Notes: generated by a model from the sequence alone, not told the origin. A DNA stretch of 64,000 bases from Osedax fenrisi (GCA_964019155.1 OZ025244.1:5035419-5099418), one strand, 5' to 3'. Positions 23,797-37,639 are shown, counted from the stretch's first letter. Program-made: numbers and translations.

Positions 23797-24228
23797 ATTG
23801 TGTGGTGAACTGGCCATAAGAACTGGTCACCTCCATTAGTGACATGCGCACCTGTAATGTATGAGTGTTCATAATTTTGGGCTATTTAATTGGTTTATAT
23901 TATCACATGATACATTATTGGCATATGATTAGCATTTCTTTGCATAGGGTTTGCGTATTCCTTGTATAGTTAGTATACCATAGAAAATTCATATATTTAG
24001 GTAAATAACGGAGTTTAAATATATAAATATTTCCCATTGTAACGTGTGTGATTCTTACATTGATACCTGTCATTTTTATATTATATATTGTATAGGGAAG
24101 ATGTAATACAAGTATATTAATATTATAAACATACATACATACACACATACACACACATATACATATACACATATACGTTCACACACAAACACATTCACAT
24201 ACACATACACACACATACAAACACACTC

Positions 24229-24233
<5 letters not shown>

Positions 24234-24305
<72 letters not shown>
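24234..24305. repeat. (TA)n followed by (TG)n
   Basis: About 70 bp of alternating TA, then GTGTGTGTG to 24320, preceded by (CA)-rich sequence at 24135-24230. Forms a purine-pyrimidine alternating block. Confidence 0.9.
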
Positions 24306-24319
<14 letters not shown>

Positions 24320-24612
24320 ATGTATGCGCTTGTGTGTGTAATTATAATTATAATGTTATATAATAATGTTTATATTATATATGTATACATATTATAATTT
24401 TATTTGTATATAATATTTATTTGTATATAATATACTTAATTTAATATTTTGGTATTATATACATAATATATTATATATTATAATCAATAAGTGATATTAA
24501 ATGTTCAAAATAAAATGTATTTATTGTAAAATTTTAGGTTTTAAAGATGGTTATTAATTTTTGTTTGCACAGTTATAAACCAGTTGTCATTTTGGTCTAT
24601 ACGGAGTGTCGC

Positions 24613-24649
24613 CCATCGATATAAAGAAATTATTTCTTTATATCGATGG
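24613..24649. repeat. Perfect palindrome, 18-bp arms
   Basis: CCATCGATATAAAGAAAT, one T, then its exact reverse complement. It lies in a locally GC-richer segment with GTATCGCCTCCTAGGAATG on its right. Confidence 0.95.
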
Positions 24650-24951
24650 TATCGCCTCCTAGGAATGCCGTCTCCTACTTTATTTGGCGGGCGTCGTGAA
24701 TGCGCGCAAAGTTAGGTGAATATTCTATATTTAACGAAACATGAATTATGATCATAAGGTAATTTACTATGCACACAGTTATTTAGGTCAGCAAGGGATT
24801 ATAAGTATACAATGCTTGCTTGATTACTATGCATTTATATTCACATATAAAAACATATGTACAGTGTACGTCGTACATACACAGATAGGCGTGCAACCAT
24901 ATGTTCATGCAAAGTATATTTGTATATACTATGTGTGTATGTGTGAGTGTG

Positions 24952-24991
<40 letters not shown>

Positions 24992-25070
24992 TATCTTTAT
25001 ACAATTTTACTTGTTAAATAACTATTATTATTATATGTATTAATTATACACTATTGTACACTATATGCAT

Positions 25071-25100
25071 ATAGCTAGAGAGAAATTTCTCTCTAGCTAT
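25071..25100. repeat. Perfect 30-bp palindrome
   Basis: ATAGCTAGAGAGAAA followed directly by its reverse complement. AGAGCTAGA/TCTAGCTCT words also form hairpins in the cassettes at 26285-26318, 29571-29600, 56894 and 57560, so this palindrome is part of the element's repeated design. Confidence 0.95.
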
Positions 25101-25233
25101 GTGAGTACCTATGGGTGAGTAATTTCGGTTAAAGATTTATTTTTACTCATGTGTATTATTTGGAAAACAAGGAATGTATTGTATAGTTTACAAAATAAAG
25201 GTATTTGTGTATTAATATAAATAATTCAATGAT

Positions 25234-25271
<38 letters not shown>

Positions 25272-26212
25272 CATAATAATAATAATCTATATATATAATA
25301 TATCTGTGTATTTCAATTTAATACACTACATTTATAATATTCGTATCTTGTACTTATGTTATTTTATATAGTATCGTGTATATAATAGTATGATTTCACT
25401 GTGAAATACATTGCAGCGTGCATTTCAAATATCTAGTATGTTATACATGTATGATACATAATATGTAATACATACTTTGTATACAACATATATTTAGTTG
25501 TAATTAATATATTAATACATATTTACATATGTTAAACATACGTTTTCAATGTGATACTATATATAATATATATATAGTATAATATGGTATAATATAGTAT
25601 AATATAAATATGATTATTTCATGAAGTTCTAAAAAAATGTCTCATAGTAAAAAAATTATGTTTTAATATATGTTCGTAAATATTTTCACAAAATTGAGTA
25701 AAAATTGGAATTTTTTCGGATATTAGTAATCAAGTTGTAATTACTAATTATATATATGACTTGATATGCCCACTTATAATAGACATGTATTACTACTAGT
25801 ATTTGTATATTATAACTGGCTATATTACTACTTATTAAATTACTACTGCAGTAAACACATTTATTTTTAATATATTTAAATTACTACTGGTATATGTATT
25901 CAAGGTTATACATTGTTATAAAATTACAACTGAGTAACAAAATATTAATAACAATCTTTAAAATCTAAATTTTTACTATAATTATGAATATTCAATATCA
26001 CTTATTGATTATAATATATAATATATTATATATAGTATACAAATATTAAATTAAGAATATTATATACAAATTAATATTATAATATGTATACATATATAAT
26101 ATAAATATTATTATATGGGAATAATATATACATTATAAAATATAATATATTATATATATATATATATTATCAAAGTGTAAAATTAAGTATATTATATACT
26201 AATAAATATGAT

Positions 26213-26690
26213 AAAATTACAACTGGATTACAACTGCGTTTTAGTACATCACAATATATTATTATATATAATTCTGGATAAAGGACATAGAGCTAGATAG
26301 CTTTTTCTCTAGCTCTATGATAAAGGATAACACCTATCAATTATATAAGTATATATGTTTATATTTAACAATACGATTATTATATTAACTTAATTAATCA
26401 ACTTGTAGTATATGATAAACAATCTAAATATTGATAAATTGTAAATATAGGAAGTAGAATAAATAGGAAGTATTATCCAACAAAGTAAATAAACAATACC
26501 GTTTAAATACTCACGCCAAACACAATTACATGCGCTATGTATGATGCAATGGAAGATGCAATGGGCGACGCCCTTTGGACGTGTCTTATCTTAACGCTTC
26601 ATTTCACACATTATCACAACATGCATGCTATAATACAATCGTGTTATGCTATGCATATCTATTTAAAGGTATGTAGTAGAAATACTAGAA
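26213..26690. repeat. Dispersed cassette, copy in the long TIR element
   Basis: Contains CAACTGGATTACAACTG, a hairpin with 11-bp arms CATAGAGCTAG around ATAGCTTTTTCT, and a GC-richer block with GGGCGACGCCCTTTGG and CACATTATCAC. Partial or full copies occur at 29232-29765, 56833-57310 and 57470-57770. Confidence 0.75.
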
Positions 26691-27161
26691 AATATATAAT
26701 ATCTATTGCGCAATAATATTATATTAAAGACTAAACTATCTAATATAGTGTAACTATTTTATAAATATATGATGATTACAATATATTAATAACAAGTATA
26801 TATGTATATATACTTGACTATATATAATCATATTATTAATAATTATTTTACCTAATTATATCTTATATACATATTCCATTATAATAATGTATATTTCCAA
26901 ACTAATAAACTAATTAGTGCATTAGTACTTTAATGTGGGATGTGAAATAAATCACAGAAATATTAAACAGAAATAAGTGTATAAATTAACACTATTAGAT
27001 AGTATATATATATATGTGTGTATGTGTATATGTGTGTGTGTGCGTATGTATATATTATACAATTATATTGATATAGAATTCTATTAATACTACTTCTTAT
27101 TGATAAGAGATATATTTTATAAATTTTTTATTTTATAATTTTAATATATATCGCTGTTCTA

Positions 27162-27350
27162 ATATCCAATGTGTTTATTTGACTTATACAATATACAAAT
27201 TTGAATATATATTGAATACATAAATTAATGATATCCAAAGTGTTTGTTTGACCTATAAAATATACAAAATTGGAACATAAATTGAATACATAAAATAATC
27301 ATATCCAAAGTGTTTATTTGACCTATAATATATACACTATTGGAACGTTG
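27162..27350. repeat. 69-70-bp subterminal tandem repeat, three units
   Basis: Units start ATATCCAAWGTGTTT at 27162, 27231 and 27301. The same three-unit array, with deletions, lies near the end of the shorter element (58295-58470). Subterminal repeats are typical binding arrays for transposases, though none is identified. Confidence 0.85.
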
Positions 27351-27399
27351 TTATATATGTTACGTTGATGGGTAACGTGTTTGGTTGCTTGGGTGGTAG

Positions 27400-29230
27400 T
27401 GATAAATCATATGAGAAGTTTTTAAATATAAAAGATGGTATTTTATCTGGATGAATTGTATATGAATTAGAAAGTTGACTTAACATTTTTCTAACATTTT
27501 CTCTTGTATACAAGATAAATTAAAATATATTTATAAATATAACATTATTAATTGTTTCATTTGTTTTAAGTTTGTGATCCGGAATGATACCATTGTATAT
27601 TGTAAAAACGGATGTAAATTGCTCGTTTAATAGTCTCACTTTATCATAATCTAGTGATGCATACATATTATAATCTTTGATTAAAGAAGATATTTCATTG
27701 TGAGATGAACATCTAGAATTACATATTTATATAATAATGATTTATTAATAGAATTGATAACAGTATACTCTCTATTCAAAATAAAATTATTAATATTACA
27801 ATGTAGAAGATATTGTGAATCTCGCCACTTATTGTAATGCATAATTGACTTATTCCTATTTTTAATATTTTTTAAGCATTTTAATTGAATAGAGTATATA
27901 TATTTTGGGTATTTACTTATATTAATAACAACTTTTGTCATTGTAACTGTTTTATCAAAGATATTTAATATAGTTTAGTAGAAAATATCTATAATTTCAT
28001 CAATATCATTTCCATAGGAGATTATTTTTTCCCATTGTATATTTTTTAATGAAGAGTACATTTCAAAACAATTTGTTTTTTTAAAGTTAGGTTGTATATG
28101 ATTAGTTATACTATTTGAACTTGATCAAATATTAAAGGAAAAAGAAAAAGTATCACTAATGTACTGATTTAATCTACAATTTAGGTTATTTAGAAACATT
28201 TGATAATAAGAGTTTATCGTTAGTAAATAGTAGGTTAAGTATATTATTAAGTCTAGTTGGAAAATTAATATATTGTGAAAGGGAATTATCTGTTATACAT
28301 TCAATAAACTTATTATAACATATAGGATAGTTTGGACAAGATATATTGTACCAATTGATTAAAAGTAAATTAAAGTAATATACTATGATAACGAATTGTA
28401 CATAGCGAGGCTATTAGGTCACATATTTATTGGTGGTTAACTATATCTGTTGAGGGTGCTCTATAAATACTAATTATTCTGCTTTTATTTTTACTACAAA
28501 TATCTATATCTAAACATATATATTATACATTATGAGGTGTTGAATAGTATAATCTTAAAGGATTTAAATTATTTTTACATAATTTAAGTACTCATCCTGT
28601 GTGCATTTTTCTATTTAGTCTAAATAATGTATAACCTTTAACATTGAATAGTATAAGTGCATCTACATAAGATACATTTATATAGGTTTCAACCAGGCAA
28701 ATGATAGAATATTTGTAACTTGTTAATAACTTTTCTTGGTAGGATAATTTATTTCTAATGCTACTACAATTTGAGAAATATACTTTGGTAAATAATTGTA
28801 TATATTTGTTAGAATCAAATAGTCAATTCGTTTGAATTGGTAATGATTGCTTATCAGATACAAATTATTTTTGATATTTCACAAAAGATTAAGCCCATCC
28901 ATCATATGAAGTTTCAGGAAAATTAGATTTCCAATCAATTTTATTATCTATTAAATTAAGTAATTCGTATTTCATTCCAAATTTATTATATACATATTTA
29001 ATTCTACAATTAGAAGATACTAATTTTGATTTAATGGCATGAAACAATACTTTTTTTCTCCTAATCTCAGAGTGTAGAAGTGAGATTCTGGAGAAAATAT
29101 TTTAAAAATCCGATATTATATTTAATTTGATTTTAGAATAGTCAATAATATAATTTTTCATTAATACAGATTCTACCTTCAAAATAATAGCTTTTAAACT
29201 TTAATTAAATTTAGAATTAATTTTTTCTAT
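27400..29230 (-). mobile_element. Decayed LINE: ORF1 end, endonuclease, linker
   Basis: Minus strand from 29230: LLHSEIRRKKVLFHAIKSKL (ORF1 C-terminal region), NLIDNKIDWKSNFPETSYDG, then an endonuclease start with YSIICLVETYINVS, an interior SIYRAPSTDIVN and a late LTNDKLLLS-like segment, all broken by stops. No RT is seen. It starts just outside the right end of the long TIR element and is bounded on the other side by a fragment of that element's cassette. Confidence 0.5.
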
Positions 29231-29231
29231 C

Positions 29232-29765
29232 AGGTGATTCAATGGACGACGCCCTTTGGGCGTGTCTTGTCGCAACACTTCATTGCACACATTATCACGA
29301 CATGTATGATATAATACATTGGTTGTATGCTATGTACATATATTTATATATATATATATATATAGTAGAACAATTATATAATATCTATTTATATTTATAA
29401 TATATGTATGTATGTGTATGTGTATATATATAGTATCAAAGTATAAAATTAAGTATATTATATACAAATAGATATTATAAATTACAACTGGATTACAAGT
29501 TGTAATTTACAACGGCGTTTTAGTACATCCCACAATATTATTATATATAATTCTGGATAAAGGACAAAGAGATAGAGAGCTTTTTCTCTAGCTCTTTCGC
29601 GCTAAACACAATTTCCACAATAACACACTTACCTGCGCAGTGGATGTGGTTGATGACGAAATGGGCGTGTAGTGTCGTAACGCTTCAATTCACACATTAT
29701 CACGACATGTATGATATAATACATTCGTGGAATGCTATGCACCTCTATTTATAGATATGTAGTAG
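29232..29765. repeat. Fragmentary cassettes of the TIR element
   Basis: Two partial copies, 29232-29365 (from GGACGACGCCCTTTGGGCG) and 29470-29765 (from ACAACTGGATTACAAGTTG through the TTTTTCTCTAGCTCT hairpin and CACATTATCACGACATG). No terminal repeat accompanies them, so they are remnants. Confidence 0.7.
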
Positions 29766-30304
29766 AACATTTGACATTAATGAATACTTGACAAAAGTAA
29801 ACTCTGAAATATATTACAGAGCAAGGCAATTAAAGAAAGATATTAAGATTTTTAATTGCTAGATAGTAAAGTTAGTTACTTTTATAAAAATGAAGAAAAA
29901 GACTAAAAAATACAATTGAAAGTCTAGACCATTTATAAATATATAAAATAAAAATAAAAATTATATATATTAATAGTTATATATTAGATAAATACATTCT
30001 AAAGTAAAAAAAAAAGTAAGTTTTGTTTTAGTTTATTCATTTAATTATTACTTTAATTTAACTTAGCCTATTTTTCTTCTACAAATTATTACTTTACATA
30101 CAATAATCCCATTTTTTACTTATAAATAAATAATTTTGTTTCCTTGAAAAAAAAAGAAGTTTTTATTAAATTTCCATTTGTTAGTTTTTTTCTGATAGAG
30201 TTTTATTTATTTTGTTATCTTAATCATATTTATAATAAATAATTGTATTGTATTTTTATATATAAATAGCTTCTAATTATACAAAATCACCAATGATTTA
30301 AATA
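29766..30304. other. AT-rich DNA with a small possible LINE remnant
   Basis: A plus-strand frame near 29800-29880 reads KVNSEIYYRARQLKKDI, resembling LINE linker sequence, but it is too short to assign. The rest is AT-rich with poly-A runs and no gene. Confidence 0.3.
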
Positions 30305-30549
30305 AAAATAATGATGATGATGATGATGATGATTTATTTAAATACTAATTCAATTATAAAATTATTATAGTGTGACAATAATATATATAAAAAACAATAA
30401 ATAAATGTAATAATAAGTACAGATAAGTGTACAACATGTCGAAAACGAATATATTTCAAGTTCAAATATCATGGTCAAGGAGGTACTTATTTGGTTTATA
30501 TGTGAATGTTACTGTTGAAATATTGATGGCTTTGAGGGATTGAGGGAGT

Positions 30550-32150
30550 TGATTCCAAAGGTGGCTGGCACAAACAGATTAGCGACGCTTCCCAAGTTTT
30601 TTCCGGAGATAGGATGGTTCATTCAGGACCGTATAGTTAGGTGACGTGGTGCAGTATGGAGAGAAATTAGTCTATAAAGGTAATCAGGTTGTTTAGTCAG
30701 TAGGGAGGAATGAAGAATGGATATTAATTTAAGTTGATCTATTTTTTTAGATGATGGCCAGTCCAGTTGTGTTCGTAGGTCAGTTATACTTGTAGTGTAA
30801 TCAGTTTTTTTAGTCGGTATATTAGTCTAAGTGATAAGTTAGTTAAGCGGTCGATGGTTGCAAAATATTTATTTTGAGAAGAAAGTATACTATAGTAAAT
30901 ATACTATACTATAGTATAGGTATGCAGTAGTGTAGTCGAGATAGAATTAAAGTCTGGTTAATAGTTAGTGCGGTGGATGTTGTTATGTAGGGACGTATTT
31001 TATTTATATTGAATAAATGATTATATGTGTTTATCAAATGTTAATTTGTTATTGATATGTATGCCAATATATTTTTATGTAGTAGAAGGAGGGATTAGGG
31101 ATTATGACCTAGGTACATTTGTAGGAATATTGTGGTGGGAAGGGAATTTTGAGGTGAAAAAATCGTATTATCGGGGTTAAGTGATAGATAGTTATTGATG
31201 AGCCAGTTATTAATAATAGTGAGAAATGCTTGAAGGTGAATATTGTATGATAATATTGGTGACAATCAGCATGAATTTCAATTTCGTCTACTTAAATATT
31301 GTATTTAACAGTAGGAAACAATTTAATAAGTTTATTAAGTGGGAGTAGGTAAATACAGAAGAGTATAGGTGAGAGGGACTATCATTGAGGTACTACATAG
31401 ATGACTTTGTGTGTGGGTGATATTGATTTATTGATTTTATTACTGTATATTTTGTTAGTGATGTAATTGGAAAACCATAGTAGTACAGTATCTTCCAAGT
31501 CCAATTATTTTAGTCTGTATATGAGTAAGTCTAAGTTAATGGAGTCAAATGCCGAATATAGGTATAAAAGCAGTAGTTGTGTTGGATAGTCAATGTCGAG
31601 GGATTTGAGTAGGTCGTCGAGTAGTGAGAGTATAGTCATTTCGGTACTGTGTAGTTTTCTGAATGCGCTTTGTTGAGGATCAAGTATATTGTTGGCAGTG
31701 AGGTAAAGGATTAATTGTTTGTATATTACCTTCTCAAGTAGTTTAGTTAGTTTTAAGTTGCGATATGGGTCTGTAGTTAGAGAGTGTATTGCAGTCGAGT
31801 TTGGGGTTTTTTTAATTAAAAGGCTGATAATGGAGTGTTTTAGGTCTGAAGGGATAATACCAGTTATAAGGGATTCATCAATGAAACGTTTGTATATTTG
31901 TGCTATGGTCGAGGCAAGCTTTTTAAGAGTTTGTAGGGGTAGTGGTTCTGATGGTGAAGAACATTTGGAGGTAATAATAAGATTATATATCTCAGTAGTG
32001 GTGGGAAGGGAAAACACAGTAAATGTGGATATCAGAATTGCATAGTCATAATATAGTTGTATGTCAGGTAATTGTTTGTTCAGGGTGTTTAGGTTATCAT
32101 AGATTAATTAATTTTATCTGAAAAATAGTCAGAGAAAGTAGAGCATAGTT
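30550..32150 (-). pseudogene. LINE reverse transcriptase domain
   Basis: A 170-codon open minus frame (32017-31505) holds LKHSIISLLIKKTPNSTA, NLKLTKLLEKVIYKQLIL, QQSAFRKLHSTEMTILSL and YLYSAFDSINLDLLIYRL (catalytic Asp of the DLSSAFD motif altered). Further on, SVLGPILFCIYLLPLNKL and a degenerate VDEIEIHAD replace the VLGPILF and DD motifs. Non-functional. Confidence 0.7.
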
Positions 32151-32399
32151 GAATATCTGGTATATCAGGTAAAATGATCTTCTTAGTTCTGTCAATCAGT
32201 TTATTGGTTAATTTATAAAGCTGTTTGTAGTCATGTTTCTAACAGTTGAATTTTTCATTATAGTAGTTGGATTTGGAATTTTTTAGAAGTTTGCGGTAGA
32301 TATTTCGGTTAAAGGATAATTGGGAGTGGTTGTATTCAGTGGGAGATTTATTGTAGATTCTGTTTTTCTTTCTGACAAGTCGTTTTTGGGTTCCGAGTT

Positions 32400-33280
32400 C
32401 AATAGAAAACCATTGTGTAGTTGTGTGTGTTGGTAGAAGTTTATTAGTTAGTGGTGCGTGCTTATTAAGGAGTAAGGTAAGTAAATTATGGAAGGGTGAT
32501 ATTGAAGTTAATGTGGAATATGGTGAATCATTAATGTCTACTGAAAATTGTGTAAAGTTAATGGTTTTATTTTTACGAAAAGAAGTTATGTTTCTAATAA
32601 CTTTAGGGGTGTTTATGTTGATGATAAAATCAATGGCATAATGATCAGTAATGGGTGTTGTGTTAGTAGTAGGGGCAGTAATTAATAACGAGTCGAGGGT
32701 TGTAAATATGAGGTCAAGTGTGTGTCCGTGTATATGTGTTGGGAAGCAGTTATGTTGATAAATATTAAATTAATTGCAAAGGTCAATGAAATCTGAGTGG
32801 GGGTGTTTATTAGAGTCAAAGTGAAAGTTAAAGTCGCAAGTAAGTATTGCAGTACGATACAAGTATTCGAGAAGTATATATGTTAGTTCGTTAATAAATA
32901 TATTATAATCGTTATTTGGAGGTCTTTAACAAGTAATTATAGTTAAATATGTTGATTTATTAACAAGTAGTTTGCTGAGTAATAGTTCACAATTTGTCAT
33001 GGTAATGTTTTTTATGAATGTAATATTGTATGTAGTGTCCGTGAGAAAGGCAACACCACCACCGCGGCGACCGTCGGAGCGGGGTTTTTGGATAAAGTGG
33101 TTGTTAAGGACTGCTATGGTGTCGAGAGTGACAATATCAAGGACGTTAAACCAGGTTTCAGTAAGAGCGATGCTGTTGAATGTATTAGAGGTGATGTATT
33201 GGGAGATTATATCTATGTTGGAACTAAGGGATCTACAGTTAATGAGACAGGCTGTGATTGAACTGTTATTATTTGTAGTG
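32400..33280 (-). pseudogene. LINE endonuclease domain
   Basis: Minus-strand frames give AFLTDTTYNITFIKNITMTN, RPPNNDYNIFINELTYILLE, TCDFNFHFDSNKHPHSDF (GDFN motif with C for G), HGHTLDLIFTTLDSLL and ITDHYAIDF. These are the catalytic Asp/Asn and SDH-type motifs of apurinic-like endonucleases. Several stops. Confidence 0.65.
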
Positions 33281-33282
33281 AG

Positions 33283-34180
33283 TCATGTTGATTTATCGTG
33301 TCTCTTATCATTCTTAATGTACTCATTCAAAGATTCAGTCCAGTCTGTAAGTTGGTCATCAGTGGGAGTTAGTGGTTTTGATTTCCAGTCCGTCTTATTT
33401 TTGTCTAGGGATAATCTGAGTTCATATTTATTTGTTTTAAGGTTAAGAGGGCATTTATAACCGGTTATTAAATTATTTGTTATAGCATGATAATAGATTC
33501 TGCCGATATGTACTTGGTCAGTAGTGAGTAAGACATGTTTAAATATGTGTTTGTATAGAGTTTCCTTAAAATCGAGAGCTAGAAATGAATCTTTAGCAAA
33601 CAATGTGGTGAACGTAAGGAAACAGAGTGATGGGTTAAATGTCATATTGTATATTGATGAGATATTAAAGTTCATATCAGAGATAAATTTTGTGACAGAG
33701 ACACGGTTTAGACTGGTTTTGGGAATATTTTCGAGGGTAATAGTAAAGTTAGGATGTATTTTTCTAGTTATTGGAGAAGAAGTACTGGGAGTGATATTAG
33801 CTGTAAAGCGTTGTGCGTAAGTCATCGTTGTAGTAGAGTTTGGAATATTTAAGTCGATAGATTGGTCATTATTGGTTGTGTGAGGTGTTGTCAAAGCGCG
33901 ATAATTTGTCATGAGAATATCAAGGTCAAGTTTCATAGCATTGAGTTGATCCATGATAAGTGATGTTGGTGTAGGGTTGGTTGGTTTATCAATGCATGAT
34001 TTACACGTATAATTGATAGATGGGTGGGAGAAACTAGCATAAAAGTACTTGTGGAGAACTTTCGAAATTCCATGGATATATGGGAATAGGCAACTAGCGT
34101 GAGTATTTGAAGATCAGATACAGCATTCGATGAGATCGTCCGATGAACTTGTATAACAGCATGCGAATGTAGACGGTGTT
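33283..34180 (-). pseudogene. LINE ORF1 with PHD-like zinc finger
   Basis: The minus frame begins CCYTSSSDDLIECCI, one stop, SNTHASCLF, then YFYASFSHPSINYTCKSC: Cys/His spacing like the PHD finger of CR1 ORF1 proteins. It continues into an open 223-codon stretch (33954-33283) with MDQLNAMKLDLDILMTNYRA, ITLENIPKTSLNRVSVTKF and YKCPLNLKTNKYELRLSLDK, a probable esterase-less, RRM-like nucleic-acid-binding region. One or more in-frame stops separate the finger from the body. Confidence 0.65.
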
Positions 34181-34514
34181 ATGTTGAAGTATTCTCCAGG
34201 TGGATCAACTTAGAAGTATAATACCGACTCAGGAAGGAGGCATCAGCACGGCGAAGATCCGATAAAATATACCAAAGTATATATCTATATGGAAGTAGGA
34301 GACAGGAAATCGTTCAATATGAAATATATACAATATCTCACCGTAGGATAGTCGTAGGTAGTCCAACTACACAATCATAGAGTCCACGAGGATGTCTCCG
34401 AGAATATTTCCAATACAATTATAGTTCGATTATATAATATAATTTGATGTTGATACTCAGTATATTAACCACATTGAATTACCCTCATATATAAAATAAC
34501 ATAAAGATAAAAAT

Positions 34515-37020
34515 TTTACTTGACACTTATTAATCTAAATATTAGAAGTTTAAAAATTAATTTTGATAATTTAAAGATCTTTATTGAACTAGCAGATTAT
34601 GATATAATTTGTTTAACAGAAACATGGTTAACAAATTATTTACCATTTATTCATAAAATTAACAATTATAATCATTATTTTACCAATAGGTCATATAATA
34701 GAGGATGTATGTAATTTTAAAATACAAATTTTGAAGAAAAACAATATTTTTTTCTAACAATATTTTAGATTGTATTACTCTAGAATTATGTATAGAAAAA
34801 AATAAAAATATTATTATTAGTTATTATTGTAAAAAAATAAGAAATCTGATAACCTTTGGTTTAACGATGACCTTAAAAAACACAGTTAATTAAAAATTAT
34901 ATATCAAATATATAAAAAATAAAAGTCCTGAAAATCTATCAAATTATAAAACTGTCAAAAGAGAATTCTAATTAAATATTAAAAAAAAAATAAAAAAAAA
35001 TATTATCACAATCTTTCATATAACTGTAATGATAAAGCTAATGGAATAATATATTGAAAAATAAAATACGCTATATTACCAGACTTTATTGTAAAATATA
35101 ATATAAAATATATAAATAATACATTGCAAATAATTTCAATTATTATTTTAGTAAAGTTATAAAAACTTTAGATGCAGAAATATTACCCACTAGTCAATAT
35201 TCTTTTAATCAATTCTTAAAACAACCAAATTTAAATTCTTTTTTATTGAACCAATTAAAGAAAACGAATGTTTGAAAACGAAAGCCTATGAAATCTTTAG
35301 ATATAAATAAATTATCAATGTTTTTAATCAAGTTAATTTACCCATCTTTTATTTCTACACTTTTAAAGTGTAGAAATTTTCAATTTAAAAAGTTTTTTTT
35401 TTCTTTTTTTTTAAGTTTGTTTTTGTTATAGAAAATGTGGTTTTTTATATCTATATTTCAAATATAAAATTAATAATTCATTATTATTTCAGATAAAGTG
35501 GGAAGTATTATATGTAAGTATTATTTTTGTTTGTTCTTTATTATTTTTTTGTTTTATATATATTTTGTATATATGTATCAAATGTATTATATTACTAAAA
35601 TACAATATTAATATTTTACTATTATTTCAGATTATTACAGTGATAAGTATTATAATGTTTGTTTCGTAATATTATTGTTTTGTTTTTTTAAAGTATTCAG
35701 TTTGTGTATAAGTATATTGGTTTATTTTATTTTTAGCGTTTTTTGTTTATATATATATATATATATTTCATATTTATTATAAAATTAAAATATGAAATTA
35801 ATAATGTACTACCTACTATTATTACAGATTTTGGTAAGTATTATATTATTTGTTTGTTTCATTCTAGTATTGGGTTATTTGATTTTTAACATGTTATATT
35901 TACTGGATCTCATGATTACGATACAAAACTCCAATATTATTACTAACTATAGTACTATCAACAATACTATATCCGACCATTATACAATTAAAGCTAACAT
36001 AAACTTCCACAAAATGTATACTGATAAAATCACAATTAAATATAGACCACTTTCTCATAAAATTAAAATATATTCAAATATATTTTCGCAAATACTTATA
36101 AAATCTAAAACATAACAAACTTTAATAAAATATTAAATTCATTAATTAATCTACATGCACCGATAACATACAAGATAATTACAAATACAACTAAAACACC
36201 ATGGTATAATACATCTCTAAATAAACTTAAACATATTATTAGATCAAAATTAAAATTACGAAATTAATCAACAAAAAATCATGATGATTAAATGCTCACC
36301 ATTTAACATTAACGACTGTACCATCCTCTATAATGTATTGACACCAACCGATAATGATATTTCTACATTAATTAAACAAACTAGTTCATCTTCAATACCT
36401 GATCCTATCCCTATAACATTACTTAAAATAATCAATAATGTCATTACTCTAATATTAAGACAATTATTAACTGAATATATAAAACTGTATAATATACCCC
36501 AATATTTCAAACAAGCCACCATGATTTCTAGAATTAAAAAATCAAATATGAACATAAATGAACTATCAAATTATAGAACTATAACCCAATTACCCACGCT
36601 AGCTAAAATATTTGAAAGATTAATTAGTTAATAATAAACTAATCAATTGAATAATAACAAACTTGTTGATTTATTCTACTTTACCGATACCTTCATTCAT
36701 AATATTGATAATAATACCCATACAATAATAATTCTATATTACTTGATTTATCATCAGCTTTTGACATAATATACCATAACATACTTTTACAACGACTACA
36801 TATACTAAATATTACCAATAATGCATTAAATCTACTGAAAGACTATATTACAAATAGATTTGATAACATTACACTAGATTCAACATATTCAAATAAACCC
36901 CTACTATTCGTAGTACTCTAAGGAACTGTACTTGGTCCCTTGCTGTGCTCATAATATATTACTCCTATATATATATACAATATTTCTAAATTATCTGGAA
37001 ATTATATACCATTTATATGC
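34515..37020 (+). mobile_element. Decayed LINE with internal deletions
   Basis: Plus strand: INLNIRSLKINFDNL and YDIICLTETWLTNY (start of endonuclease, 34520-34714); a linker-like DNLWFNDDLKKHS near 34845; then NTISDHYTIKANINF (end of an endonuclease, 35985-36010), TPWYNTSLNKLKHIIRSKLK, and an RT start at 36281-36631 with NYRTITQLPTLAKIFERLIS. A broken LDLSSAFDIIYHNILLQRL and GTVLGPLL follow to about 36950. The order (endonuclease end after linker) suggests two related copies joined or nested. Dead. Confidence 0.6.
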
Positions 37021-37639
37021 TAACCGAGTAAACCAAACTGTTAATATAACATGCTGAACATGTGTAATAGTTATCAGTTCAAAAGTTCTTAGTTTTTAAT
37101 TGTAATATATTCAAAATGGCGTATAAATTTATAAATATTAATATATATATATTATATTAATTATTATATTATATAAATATTAATTATAATTAATTAATTA
37201 ATACTATTAATTTATAATATTATATTATGAATTCTAAATATTAAAATAAATAATTATATATAATATATATAAATATTTATTAATATTTATTATTATATTA
37301 ATATAATATATTTCATTAGAAATAAATGTTTCAGTTAATTCATTGATGCATATAAATTACAATTTTTTAATTAATTAATTGAGTTATATATATGTATACT
37401 TAATAATAATTGCTTACTTATAATACTTATCTACATATATTTGTATATTAATATCATAGATTTATAGTTTACAAGTTATAGTTATTATAATTATAGTTAA
37501 ACTATAAATATATGATTAATATGTACCACTTATACCTACTTATAAATACAATATTATAAATGTTAACACATACAATCATTTTACAAATCCAATAAAATAT
37601 CTGAAGTTGTTTTATGTATGTATACCACATATATATGCT

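Larger units (their letters stand above)
30305..34450 (-). mobile_element. Near-full-length, decayed CR1-like LINE
   Basis: On the minus strand ORF1 (PHD-like finger, 34180-33283), endonuclease (33280-32400) and RT (32150-30550) follow in canonical order over about 4.1 kb, ending in an (ATC)n tail at 30310-30335. Stops and frameshifts occur throughout the ORF2 part, so it is inactive. It stands head-to-head with the plus-strand LINE starting at 34515. It is the only LINE in the window in which all parts can be followed. Confidence 0.8.
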
